Below the pieces are notes generated by a model. The model worked only from the letters and a program-made list of their open reading frames with translations. It was not told the DNA's origin and made no database searches. 64,000 nt of DNA from Amphibalanus amphitrite (Eukaryota; Arthropoda; Thecostraca; Balanomorpha; Balanidae), in NCBI RefSeq assembly GCF_019059575.1, contig NW_024881501.1, forward strand, positions 558,001 through 622,000, given 5' to 3'. A program made the position numbers and the translations under genes. Below are positions 45,801-57,336 of the stretch, in pieces (positions within the stretch are counted from its first letter, which is position 1; each line of letters begins with the position of its first letter).

Positions 45801-46542
45801 AGCCTTGGACCTAGTGGGGTGCATTGAAGAGGTGATGGGACTGCTCACCATCCTGAAAGAACTGCGAGAGAAGTCTGAGGAAGACTTCAAGACTGTCTTC
45901 AGCCGTGCTGAGGAGGTTCTGGGCAGACCTCCAGCAATGCCTCGGATCGCAGGACGCCAACGGAACAGGTGTAACCCACCAAACGTCACAGAGCCAGAAA
46001 TCTACTATCGCATCAGCGTTTATGTGCCATACGTTGATGGACTCATCGCTCAGACAGCCGACAGATTTCAAAATCACGTCAAAGATGCTGCGAAGCTGCA
46101 GTCTTTGGTGCCCCGCAAAGTCTCAACTGAAACATCAGAGAACATCTCCGAAGCGGTAGCCATGTATTTGGATGATCTGCCATTGACCTCAGACGAAGTG
46201 AGCGGTGAGGTGGAAAGATGGGTCCAAAAATGGGTGTCCGATGACTCGGCGCTGCGTCCCAAGTCGTGCGCTGAAACACTTCAGCTTCCAATGATCGCTG
46301 ACTTCTACCCGAATATTGCGTGTCTGCTACGCATACTTGCGACAATCCCAGTCAGTACAGCTACGGCCGAAAGAACATTCAGCTGTCTGCGCCGGCTGAA
46401 AAGCTACCTGCGGTCAACAATGGGTGAAGACCGACTGTCAGGGCTGACGCACATGACCTTGCACAGAAATGGTCTGCCCAGCAACGACGATATTATCGAT
46501 GAGCTAGCAAAGAAACCCCACCGACTGGGACCTCTTACGTAG
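42883..46542 (+). CDS. hAT transposase (TTF/ZMYM-type), two exons, two frame breaks
   Basis: Transposase expected to mobilise the hAT at 23673-47586; acts in the nucleus. Exon 1 (42883-42980) starts MPYKHQSGAQKRAQKKQR and ends KLDSFVR at donor GTGAGT. Exon 2 starts at 43302 after TTCCTTACAG, in frame. It encodes tandem 38-residue repeats, ITDDKRYFLLKNTWKPG, a TTF-like Cys segment (WLAYSSQKGGGLCKCCILFG), LVDGTTDIAN, GQGYDGCASM, TRWVERHDA and the C-terminal hAT dimerisation block with ATAERTFSCLRRLKSYLRS. One frame shift lies near 44430-44455, another at the A-run 45559-45567. They may be real decay or base-calling errors. Family: 52-kDa-repressor/ZMYM-like hAT proteins. Confidence 0.8.
43507..44304 (+). 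repeat. 114-bp in-frame repeat, about seven units, in the hAT transposase
   Basis: GTTGAGCCTTG recurs at 43507, 43621, 43735, 43849, 43963, 44077 and 44191, an exact 114-bp period (38 codons). The unit reads EPCVPSEDSDPDPMPRQV followed by TSDAVSAHPGGDVAVLDPPV: acidic and proline-rich, probably disordered. The last unit is diverged and slightly longer. Because 114 is a multiple of 3, the minus strand is also open for 314 codons, which is an artefact. Confidence 0.95.
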
Positions 46543-47586
46543 GTGAGTGAAGTGTGACCAGTGTATCTGCACGCCGCAGCCGTGGTGTTGTCTCGGCTCA
46601 GCTTACGTCATGTTGCTCTAAAGCTGTTGGAATGGAAACGAATCAAGGCCCTATATAGAAGGTATGCTCATTAGGCCGAAGCAGCGATTTCCGTGACGTC
46701 ACTGGTACGAAGGGTCGGACGGCTGTAATGCAATCCTATGGAAAATGACCCAACTTTAGGGCTCTCCCACATAGCTGCCAACCTCGACACTAAGGTAAAA
46801 GTTATATCACATAAAAGGTCAAATCAAGACGAACAAGAAACCTATCTGACGTTTTTACGTATTACTAACGGCTTAGACTCTATTCAAGTATATTCAGAGC
46901 TCTGCATTACCTCATTTTTTTTGCCGTCAATGCCACTACAAATGTCTAGTCGGCGCACGTGCGCTTGACGAGCGGAGACCACCAGTCGGGCGATTCAGAG
47001 CTGCCGCCCAATCAGAACGCCGCAATGCCGTGACGTCATTGGTCGCACACGACACGTTACGGAGATAGGGATGAGACAGCCCTGGAAACGAATCTGTGGT
47101 GTATTGTCACTCGCCTGTGGCTTGAGCAAACTTGGCCTATATACAAATAAATGTCTTTCATGTGAGCGCGTTAAAACTGCTTGTGAGCGAATTCATGTAT
47201 GAAGAATAATGGCACAATCTACAGCAGCAGCCAACAGATAGTTTAGGACAGGCACATTGGATCCGACAGAAATAGGCAACAGTTCCGTTTGCAGATATGC
47301 ATATTGTGGGAAAGGCACATTTCGGCCTCGAAAGATATGAATTCATACTTCATAATTACAATATATTTCTGTCATGGTCGGTTTGCGTAGAAATTGAATA
47401 CCGGGTGAATACCGAGCTGTTGTTCAATCAAAACTTTCCGCTTCAAACTCTCTCAGGGTTATCGTGCAGGTAAAGGGGGCCCGCTCAGCAGAATGCGTAT
47501 GAAATATTGGAGATTTTGAAAAATGGGGGGGGGGGGCCGCTTTGAAGGGGATGACCCCCCGAAATGAAATCCTGGCTGCGCCACTG
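46543..47586. other. 3' region of the large hAT
   Basis: Non-coding sequence between the transposase stop and the right TIR. It includes the direct-repeat partner of 41090-41440 and a G-rich block at 47525-47536. Confidence 0.5.
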
Positions 47587-47594
47587 GACCTATC
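47587..47594. repeat. Right target duplication GACCTATC of the large hAT
   Basis: Identical to 23665-23672. Confidence 0.75.
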
Positions 47595-48521
47595 GTGTCT
47601 AAACCAAGCCATTTAGTGCAAGGATACGACTGGTTTGAGATTCAGTCGTCTTTTGGCTTTTGGCTTTTGGCTATAAGTCGGCATAAGAAACGAATTTTTA
47701 TCGGCAAAAGTCGCTAAGTACCAGGTGGTTTTCCGATACCCTGCACGCCTCCTAACCCCCGGCGCACAGTGTGGCCAAACACCAGATTAGCGCGAATTTA
47801 ATCCCAGCGCTGCTCGGATCCGTTGAAAATGGTTCCCTGGTTTCAAAATTGACACTTAAACCTATGTGAGACCTTTTACGATGCATTATAAATGCTTGCT
47901 GACATATTATGGCATAGTTCCGCCTCTAAAAGTAAGGAGAACCAGCTTACGACGGGTGATGGCCTTACCAGGGCTCTGAAGTCGATGGAGTTACTCCGAC
48001 TAGGCTTTCAAAAGTCAATTTCAACTCTGACTCCGGGCAAAACTGTCCACTACGATCAACTCTGACTCTGACTCCGCAGCCATGGCAAGGCCACGCAGTC
48101 GATGGATTTTCGGTGACTCAGACTACGAATCTTGGTCCGAATTCCAAAATCGATTCCGATTCCGACTCTGACTGGGGTCAGAACTGTTGACTCCGAACGA
48201 CTCCGACTCTGATTACGAAATCCTGGAATTTAACCGCATATAAGAGGCATAAAATTGTGGGTCCCAGTAATGATGAATTGGGCATGTTAGGAGGAGGAAT
48301 CGTTTACGAAATTCCCATCATTTCTCTGGTAAATTCTTATGATTGTCCAAAGTTTGCTTGAAAAAAAAAATCAACATCTAATTATGTTTCTGTGTGAATG
48401 TTCCTGGTGAAGCACATGAATCGGTAGACAGTTGCTGAAATACACGCACCGATAGGACTGAACCTCAGCAATGGGAGTAAAAACAAAAACTCCTACACCA
48501 TAAGCACCTTCATGTCATTAG
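47595..48521. repeat. Unassigned, with GACTCC-rich tract (about 47975-48225)
   Basis: Degenerate GACTCC/GGAGTC hexamers similar to those in the hAT MITE at 32401. Around 47762-47803 there is an inverted match to 49793-49836 (ATTAAATTCGCGCTAATCTG), which suggests ends of an unrecognised element of about 2 kb. Confidence 0.5.
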
Positions 48522-49143
48522 CCCTCGCCCGTATTGGTGCTTTGCTAGCCGCGAACATAGGTCGGGTCAGGTCAGGTCAGGCCAACCAGTAGGCGTCCTT
48601 CCGGGTCATTCATTCATTCAGTCATCCGTAATTAATAGGTGTCAACCGCCACTGACAGCTTCGTTGCATGTTACGAATGCACCAAACTTCTTCCTAAATG
48701 TTCAAATGGTTACTAAATTCGAAATCAGCTCCAAAAACTAGCCTGGAAGCATGTAAAACTAAAAAAGGTGAACCGAGGTCATCAAAGGTCATTGAACTGA
48801 CCTGACCTTCAAGTGATCTTGACACCGACCATAATGCATGGGATCAACATCATAATATCACATGTTTAGACGCTTGAAACCACGAAAAGACTGCGACCGC
48901 GTGGCTAATGCAAGCAAACATACGCCGAATCGCGATTCCGGCCAAACACGGTCTCGAGAAATAGGTCACAGGTCAAAGGTCATTGGGGTCAGGGTCGTGA
49001 TATTTAAAGGGTAGGTGTAAAATTGATAAACTCGAGGGTACTGAAAGTTTCGTTGCGATCGGCCGCTTTTTACGCGAGCTTTTTGCAAAAAAACCGAGAT
49101 GGGTCCGTTCGACCCCCACTCTCACCCCCTATATGGGCGAGGG
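48522..49143. mobile_element. TTAA-class non-autonomous element P8
   Basis: CCCTCGCCCGTAT at 48522 and ATATGGGCGAGGG ending at 49143 are inverted, with TTAG and TTAA flanks. Same terminal family as P1 and P7. Contains GGTCAGGTCAGGTCAGG (48553-48569). Confidence 0.75.
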
Positions 49144-50095
49144 TTAAAAATTGCCAAGATTTATTCATCGGCGACCGTATTCTGCAATATAACAAGTCAG
49201 AAATACAGCGGTTGAGCCATCCACGTAACGGAACCGCCGCCGCGCCCACCCTGTAGCCGGACCTCCCCGGGCGGGCCAACCCGATACGTTCAAAGCTGAG
49301 CCAAAGGCCGGGGGGCAGGTTGGGGCAGGGTTTCTTGAATGGATCATGTCCAGAAAAGTGTGGCGAATCTTCTCATGGTAGATTTGGCGTGGAGTTTTTT
49401 GGCCATTTTCTTATATCTCTACGTTTTTACGATGGACAGTGTTTTCAGGGGATGTCTGAAAAGGTAATTTCAAAATGAGCATAACTCATCGGTTAGTCCA
49501 AGGATGCCTATAGAATTCGGGTATTCTATCAAATATAGGCTCAGTAGTCCACATACCACTACATTTATTTTCAAACCTCTCCGACAATTACGCCAAAATG
49601 TGTTGTAAACGTGACGCGGGTTTTCGACGATTTCAGCACAGCCGGGACCGGCATTGCGTATGTCCACTTAAGCTAGCGTTTTGGACACCGAAAGGAAGAC
49701 ATCGAACCAAAGTATTGTGATATTGACATACTTTGGACAATTTCCTATCGACTGATAGGTATAAAAAGACAAAATTCCAAAATTCGTTTTTTGATTAAAT
49801 TCGCGCTAATCTGGCGTTTGGCCACACTGTGCGGCGGCCGACCGGAGGAGTCAGTAGCGCTCCACTCACGACTTTTGGCGATAACTCAAAACACCTTACA
49901 GCTAGAGGGCTGCTATTTGGCACACCTTATCTTTGCTTCCATACGCATCTTTGGAAACCAATTGAATTTCCGTCCCAGGTCAGATCACTGACTTATGACG
50001 TCACACGTGAGCCTCTGCAATAGTCCCAAAATACCGAAACTTCGCAATGCCCTCGGTGCCAGAGGACCTGTCACAGCGAGATGATACTTACAGGA
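49144..50095. other. No gene recognised
   Basis: Short ORFs only. It contains the 49793-49836 inverted match to 47762-47803. Confidence 0.4.
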
Positions 50096-53000
50096 CCTAG
50101 TATCCTCTAGAAGTCTCAAAACTTGTATATCTCGGATTTCTCCTAGAGGTCACATGAGGTCAGGCCGATCGCGTGACGTCACCATTACAAGTCAATGGGG
50201 AAAATATGGAAACTGTAATTTTGACGCCGAGAATGATCTAAACCTAGCTCAAGCACATGGAATCGCAATGTCATTCACTTCTTGCAATGTCCAATGCTTC
50301 ACTATTGCATCTTTAACTTAGCGTGACGTCATTTATGACGTCACAAAGGTCACAAGTTTTTTCGTCAATAACTCCTGATAAAATTGAACTGGCAAGTCGG
50401 AAAAGTCGCCAATGGACTCGGGAAGACCTACCGAATCGAATGATATTCGATATAACCTCGTCCGACCAACTTCGTGACCTGAGTGCCTCTGACCTGACTT
50501 TGACCCGATGTGAACACCTTATGTTGACCCCACCCAAACAAAAGTGTACCATTTGACGCACCGGAGCATGACAAACATGATGGTACTAAAATCGCGACTT
50601 TCTTAGGTGTTGTTTTTATTTTTAAGCTTTTTATTTTATTTTTTTTATTTTAAATTTTTAGATAAAATCGCGACTCTGCGCCGTTTTTTGGCAAAGTTAT
50701 TTCTCAAAACCCGAAATCGTATTTTGGCCCTCGGGGCACTTGACCTGACCCTCAGAGGCCACCAGTTGACCTGAGACTTTTAAACCGTGCATCAATCGCT
50801 GCGTCCCCGCGGCACACGTGCTTGTTTTTCCCGCGAGGCTAGCTCAATTAGGGCGAGGGAGTCGTACCCGCCCACTCTCGTGGCCGGGGCGTAGGTATGT
50901 AAACAAACCTGGTGATGATTGATGCAAGATTCTTACAGATAATGGTTGATGAAGGTAGGGTATAAGTTATTAAAGATATGTGAAACAAATTTGCAGCCCT
51001 CAGTAGCCTTGATTTATGCATTAAGAGTTATAGAAGTAACAACTGTAAGCTGCAGGCTCAGCTCTTCAGTTTCTACCTATGCCTGCAACACACAATAAAA
51101 TCAATGGAAGAGTAATAATAGTTTAATTGTATTTTATTGATGCTATTCAAGTTTCAATGGTAACTATGTCACCGATAATTCAATATTATTTGCACGGTAT
51201 CATTTACTACCACACGTCTAAATATTTAGTATCTAAAATAATGCAGTAAAATAAGCTGCGCCACATCTGTCGACAAAATCTGGTGGAATGAATCTGGTGG
51301 GGAGTTCCACGACAAATCGACAAGTGCCCTGCACCCTCATATTTTATTTTTTGCTTAAAATTGGTCTAATGGGTTGTGATGGGCGGGGAAGCCAGCTGTG
51401 GCAAGGATTTTTTTCTTCGAACAACGGTTTCCGAGATATAGCCTCGGGCAATTCCTGGAGGTCGCGCTGCAGCCCTATGTTTGGCGGCCTATAACTCAAA
51501 AACTATTGGTTTTCTACGATAAAAACTTTATATGGTTCAACTCACAATCAACCAACAAACATTTTGGCTATCTCGGATTTTCAATTTTTGAAAATTTTGA
51601 TCACGTGACCTTTTGACCTATTTTTCGAAGAGTGACCTTGATATTTTCCCCACTGAAAGTTGCAATTTTGTCTGATGACGATTAAAGCCTTATTAATTGT
51701 CATTCATATGCGAAAATAAAAAAAGTGGATATCGCCCTGCGTTGACCTCAGGTCAGGTCATTTTAATGACCTGTTCATTATTACGAGCTGGAGCGACAGC
51801 GAGATCTCGAGAATAAAGGAAGATAGCGACAAGCGGTAAACGGTGCAGGGTACAAACGGATAATGTCTATAATTTTTACTGAGGTCATTTTCAGGTCAGG
51901 TAAAAGATGACGTCACAGAAGCAAAAAGGAAGTCAAAATTGCGGCACTACATATATACGAAGTTTTTCTCGAATAACTTTCAAGGTATCCCAGCTAGGAC
52001 CAAACTAATATCACCATCGTGATCCTCTCGTCGATCCGCATCGAAGCATATGTATGTTGACCTCGAAAGGTCGAAATGTCAAAAGTTGACCTTAGGTCAC
52101 GCGACCTAATGTCAACTTTTGACCTTTCGACCTTTCGAGGTCAACATACATATGTTTCGATGCGGATCGACGAGAGGATCACGATGGTGATATTAGTTTG
52201 TTCCTAGCTGGGATACCTTGAAAGTTATTCGAGAAAAACTTCGTATATATGTAGTGCCGCAATTTTGACTTCCTTTTTGCTTCTGTGACGTCATCTTTTA
52301 CCTGACCTGAAAATGACCTCAGTAAAAATTATAGACCTTATCCGTTTGTACCCTGCACCGTTTACCGCTTGTCGCTATCTTGCTTTATTCTCGAGATCTC
52401 GCTGTCGCTCCCGCTCGTCACGTGACCTAAGGTCAACTTTTGACCTTTCGACCTTTCGAGGTCAACATACATATGCTTCGATGCGGATCGACGAGAGGAT
52501 CACGATGGTGCTATTAGTTTGTTCCTAGCTGGGATACCTTGAAAGTTATTCGAGAAAAACTTCATATATATGTAGTGCCGCAATTTTGACTTCCTTTTTG
52601 CTCCTGTGACGTCATCTTTGACCTGACCTGAAAATGACTTGGGTAAAAATTATAGACCTTATCCGTGTGTACCCTGCACCGTTTACTGCTTGTCGCTATC
52701 TTGCTTTATTCTCGAGATCTCGCTGTCGCTCCCACTCGTAATAATGGACAGGTCATAAAAATGACCTGACCTGAGGTCGAAGCAGGGCGATATCCACTTT
52801 TTTATTTTCGCATATGAATGACAATTGATAAGGCTTTAATCGTCATCAGACAAAATTGCAACTTTCAGTGGGGAAAATATCAAGGTCAATCTTCGAAAAA
52901 TAGGTCAAAGGGTCACGTGATCAAAGTTTTCAAAAATTGAAAATCCGAGATAGCCAAAATGTTTGTTGGCTGATTGTGAGTTGAACCATATTAAGTTTTT

Positions 53001-53291
53001 ATCGTAGAAAACCAATAGTTTCTGAGTTATAGGCCGCCAAACATAGGGCTGCAGCGCGACCTCCAGGAATTGCCCGAGGCTATATCTCGGAAACCGTTGT
53101 TCGAAGAAAAAAATCCTTGCCACAGCTGGCTTCCCCGCCCATCACAATCCCTTACACCAGTTTTCAACGAAAAATAAAATATGAGGGTGCAAATTTAATT
53201 TTTTATTTGTCGATTTGTCGTGGAACGCCCCTGGTGCCAACTCAAGGTCAAACGGAAAATGTGGTCACGTGACCAATGTCCGGCAGCTGGA
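50096..53291. repeat. Dispersed repeat R1, copy 2 (interrupted)
   Basis: Matches 101-1058 and 1978-2211. It lacks P1 and so shows the empty P1 target at 51115-51118. It has a 65-bp insertion at 50599-50663 and a large foldback insertion at about 51299-53231. Confidence 0.85.
51299..53231. mobile_element. Large foldback element with GGGGNGTTCCACGACAAATC ends
   Basis: The outer ends are inverted: GGGGAGTTCCACGACAAATC at 51299 and, complemented, GGGGCGTTCCACGACAAATC to 53231. The outer arms pair over several hundred bases (for example 51376-51660 with 52860-53140). The inside holds further inverted and direct copies of a ~320-bp AGGTCA-rich segment (51780-52095 inverted to 52100-52410, then again at 52420-52745). 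The uninterrupted target is present in copy 1 at about 2145. No coding. Confidence 0.8.
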
Positions 53292-53554
53292 AAAAAGTAG
53301 ATTGTGGTGAACATAAATTAGTATAAATTAGTCAATTTCAACCTTAGAATCTTATAACGAGATCATTTTAGGCATGAACTGTTATTCATTCAAAAGAAGG
53401 TTAGATATCTCTGAGATGGTATATGAGAAAGCAGTTACAGAAAATAAGAGATAACATCATAAAGATGAACACCATAAGTTTTGGTTATGTCAGACTTTAG
53501 GCTTATAAACTTTCTTCGAGGGATTAGTAATGAGGTTAATTTGTTTTTAATTTA

Positions 53555-53745
53555 GTGGCCCCAGTTTACAAACAATGCGGCATACACGCCGCATATTACC
53601 GCAAATGCCGCAATGCAGCTTAGATTTTAAAACTCTCCCCTTATGTCACCCCCTATGATTACCCCTAGTACCAATTTTCATTCAAATCTTAGAGATGAGG
53701 GTGACGGGCCTGGTACGATCTATCGTGGAATGCCCCAATGGCACA
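53555..53745. mobile_element. Terminal fragment of the GGGGCATTCCACGA family
   Basis: About 53558-53650 is the complement of 22600-22715 (GCGGCATACACGCCGCATAT core). 53714-53739 is the complement of the end at 20990. Confidence 0.6.
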
Positions 53746-54103
53746 GGTCGGTGCAGCCTGCAGCGCTTCTGCCACGCCAGTCACCTCTCACTGTGCCTTT
53801 GGCTCCGTTATGCGACTGCCGAATAAGTGATGACTGTGTTGTTTGAACCATAGAGATCCTATACCGCGTGGCCCAGAAAAAAAGGTTCCCAACTTAAAGT
53901 CTATATTTTTTGAAAGGCGTTCAAGATGCAACACTGCCACTTTCAAGGGTCAATGCCAGGGCCGGCGCTGACCTTTTGAAAGAAGGTAGGCACTCGATAA
54001 GGTAAAGCAAAGAATAGAAAAAAATCATGATGAAAAAGTACAAAGAAGAAGTAAAAGTACAACGCAAAGTACAAACTCGCATGCTAGTTAATAGGTACCT
54101 TAA
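53746..54103. other. No gene recognised
   Basis: No coding motif. CAGGGCCGGCGCTGACC at about 53957 looks like another hAT-type end but has no partner. Confidence 0.4.
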
Positions 54104-54140
54104 CAGTGGCGTATCTAGGATTTCGCTCAGGGGGGGGGGG
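54104..54140. mobile_element. Probable hAT terminus (CAGTGGCGTATCTAGGATTT)
   Basis: It closely resembles the right TIR of the large hAT (CAGTGGCGCAGCCAGGATTT) and is followed by a long G-tract. It lies about 0.8 kb beyond the stop of the second transposase gene and is probably its 3' end. The opposite end is not found in the window. Confidence 0.6.
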
Positions 54141-54935
54141 GGGTCCGCAGTCAAAAGGGCCCATGAGTGACCAGGTTGAAAGGGCCCGTATGTGTCAAAA
54201 GGGCCCCATAACCTGAGTTGAAAGCTGTAAAGTAATGCTCATTTTCCATTATGCCGTCGGTGTACTTTCAGTAATTTGAGATACTTGCATTTGACTCAAG
54301 TTATCAATGAAGGGAGCCATGGGCACAAAAAGACAATCTGCGGATACAGGCTTCGATTTTAATTCGTGCTGGTGCGCGGGTATCTGAGCATGTAGGACAC
54401 AAAGTCGACTCACTTTGAACAGACGGAGAAGGCGGTGTACGCGACTTGTCCTTCGTAGGCCGTAGCCCATAGTGGTCTTCTGCAGGGACCGAGCGACAGA
54501 TGCTTAGTCACTGGGACGTCAGCTGAAAAGAAGAACAGAAGAACCATTACTGTTGTGATGTACACTATGTTAAATACTTGTGCTTTTGCATGTATCGTTA
54601 TTGTGCGGTTACTTTCTCTACAATATCTGCAGTGAAACCGGTCCCGTCCAGGCAGCTTTACTGTGGTCCGGGACTTGGGAGTCTGAGTACGGCCGAATAC
54701 ATGTACATGTACATATATAATATAGGTACTCGTATTTTCATCTTTCAGACTGAGAGAAGAGAATGTGCTTGATTCTTGTTCGTTGGTAGATATCAAAACT
54801 GAATAACAATGCATGAGATATGCCTGCCCATTGAATTAAGCAATTTTATAACTGATTTAATAAAAAAATCTAACAAAACTTCTGCGACATTAAAGACGAG
54901 CTAGTTTCTGTAAGCCAGGCATCACGGGATGCTAT

Positions 54936-57336
54936 TTACCGAATCCGACGGTTCTTCGTGCGTATGAAGTTTTCGATGACAGCAGTTGGCGCCGGCACTC
55001 GTTCGGGGTGAACGGACATCATCGCCAGCGCACTGAGACGAACTTCTCCCATCCTGCTCCGTAGCCATGTTTTCAGACGTTTCAATGTAGAAAATGATCG
55101 CTCCACGGACGCAGTTGTTGTCGGCTGGCAGACTGCGATGCGGAGTAGTCCCCATATGAGTGGGAAACAACTCCTGGTGCAGCGCTGGTAGGCAGTGAGG
55201 AAGGTCGTCGGTCTTTCGGATAGTGGCACAGCCGTCCAGAACTCCCTCCAGGTAGCGAGCTCGCCGATCGCAGCTGGTAAGAAGAACGGAGTGAGCAGCG
55301 GTCTGTACTGTTCAACGGCATCACAGAAGAAGCCGTCGTCTGTGTCAGAGAAACCTGGCAGACCAGGCACGAGCCTGCTCAATCTCATTGCTGTTTTTGT
55401 TTGAGAGGAAAATCGCATCTCGAGCTGGTCGATAAGGTCATTCAGGAGAGGCTCATAAACCGTTTTTCGATAGTACGTCTCCGGATCTGCCCCACTGCCC
55501 GACTCCATCACACGTTCTGCCGATCTCGGCACGGACATATCCGGGTCAGGTACTGTCAAGCTGCGTGCCTCCCGTGCCTTGTCGAAAACTCGGTTGAAGC
55601 TTTGCTGGGACACGGCTCGCTTCTCCTTCAGGACTTGTTTTACGGTTTGCACCATTGCCACTCCTCCCGCCAGGTCCTGCTGCTCACCCTGCAGCTTAAC
55701 AGCCAGGGGCCGAGTAATGGCCATCACGTCAACAGTCGCGAATAGGCTAACGGTGAAACCAGTATCGGTGACTGCGGCCAGCAGGGGTCCTGCCTTACCG
55801 GAGCTGTTGGGGTCGGACCACTTGTTGATCTGCTCCAGGGTCAAAATGATGGCTGGGATCAGCTGCGCAAACACGTCTAGCGCATCGTGGCGCTCCACCC
55901 ATCGGGTGTCAGAAAGACTTTTCAGCCGTGTCACAGCGGAAGCCGGGCATTTGTGCCTTACTGCCGCCTCAAAGACAACTTTCCGCTTCGCGCTGCTGCA
56001 CAGAAAGTCGATCACGCTTTTTACCACACCGTACATGTTTCGCACGGCCCGCTGCTTACAGGCTGTAACCAATGCCAGGTTCAGCGAGTGGCTGCAGCAG
56101 TGTACATAAAGAGCCAGTGGGTTTTTCTCGGTGATCGTCGCAGCGGCTCCTTTCACTTCTGAGGACATGTTGGCGGCTCCGTCGTAGCCCTGACCAACAC
56201 ACGAGTTCATGTCGAGTCCGATGTCTTCTACCGCTTTCATAATGAGCTCACCGATGCGCCTTCCCGTTAGTTTTGGCTCGATAACGTCCCCTTCAGCCAA
56301 ACTTTCGAAATCCACGTCGAAAGTTTCTTGGTGCGCATCGTAGAACCCCACAAAGTCCTCGCGGAGTTCTCCGTCGTCAGTCACATACCTCACGACCAGG
56401 CTTAGCTGCTCACAGCATGACACATCAGTGGTTTCGTCAGCGAGGACGGTGAAACACGGTCCGTAGGCGCTGCTGTTTATGTCGCTTACGATGCTTGACG
56501 TCATCATGGTGCCAATGCAGGCGATCAGCTGATTTTGGGTCAGTGCACTGGTGTACAGAGCATTCGCAGCTGCGCTCTGTAGATGCTGTCGAAGACTCTC
56601 ATCGGCGGCGGCTCTGTAACGAAGTATTTCGCGGAAGTTGCCTTCGTTAGTGCCAGAAACACCTCTCACTTCAATCCTGCCACTGTCGCGGTGGCCCCTG
56701 AGAGGAATATTCTGCTTCCCACAGAGGATGACGAGTTCAACGATGGGAAGGAGACGGTTGCGAGCCAGCTGCTCGTCTTTCAGAGCCTGCTCATCAAGCT
56801 GGAACCTGATGTCCTTGCTGGGGTCCTTTTGGGACTCGACGAACTTCGCAGCAGCGGCCACGGCGTCTTTGTGATATGCACGAGAGCAGTGTTTGTCAAG
56901 AACACCAGTATTGTCTTAAGCGTTGAGCTTAGAATACCTCGTCAGGGGGCGTGTTACCAGCGTCCCTGCGGTTTGGCCACAACTGGCAGCACCTACCACA
57001 CTGGGGACGAAAAGTGCACATATGCGACAGAAAACTCCCGACTTCGAGACGGAGTACGCTAGCCACGGGTGTTTTTCAAGTGAATATTGTGTCAGACGTC
57101 GTATCTTCTGTTGCCCCTTTTCAATATGCACAGAGGATGGCCACTTGAAGTTGTGAGGGGGCCTCCACGCGTTTTCTACGATGAAAATCTTATCTGCAAC
57201 GGAGCATGAGCTCATGTAGCGGCCAATGTCATAGGACTTGTGGATGGATGTTCGGGGTGTTTCAACCAGAACGTCCTGCTCCTCGGCGCTGGCGACCGGT
57301 GTGGGCTCGGCTGAGCAGCTCGGGCCTGCGGAGCTC
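54936..57336 (-). CDS. Second hAT transposase terminal exon (catalytic part)
   Basis: 800 codons after the acceptor at 57337-57339. The first ~23 residues are the repeat peptide (SSAGPSCSAEPTPVASAEEQ), then VETPRTS and the TTF-like, DUF4371-like and hAT C-terminal regions. A TAA at 56916-56918 is the only break. The next in-frame ATG (56861) opens 641 codons lacking the zinc finger. Confidence 0.85.

Larger units (their letters stand above)
23673..47586 (+). mobile_element. Large composite hAT transposon (23.9 kb including a nested MULE)
   Basis: Perfect 16-bp inverted ends CAGTGGCGCAGCCAGG start at 23673 and, complemented, end at 47586. The 8 bases outside are identical, GACCTATC at 23665-23672 and 47587-47594, the length expected for a hAT target duplication. 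Subterminal G-rich or C-rich blocks follow both ends. The element carries its own hAT transposase near the right end (42883-46542). Removing the MULE at 25610-40747 and one copy of its TSD leaves a hAT of about 8.8 kb. A chance match of both TIR and octamer is unlikely, but long-range assembly should be checked. Confidence 0.75.
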
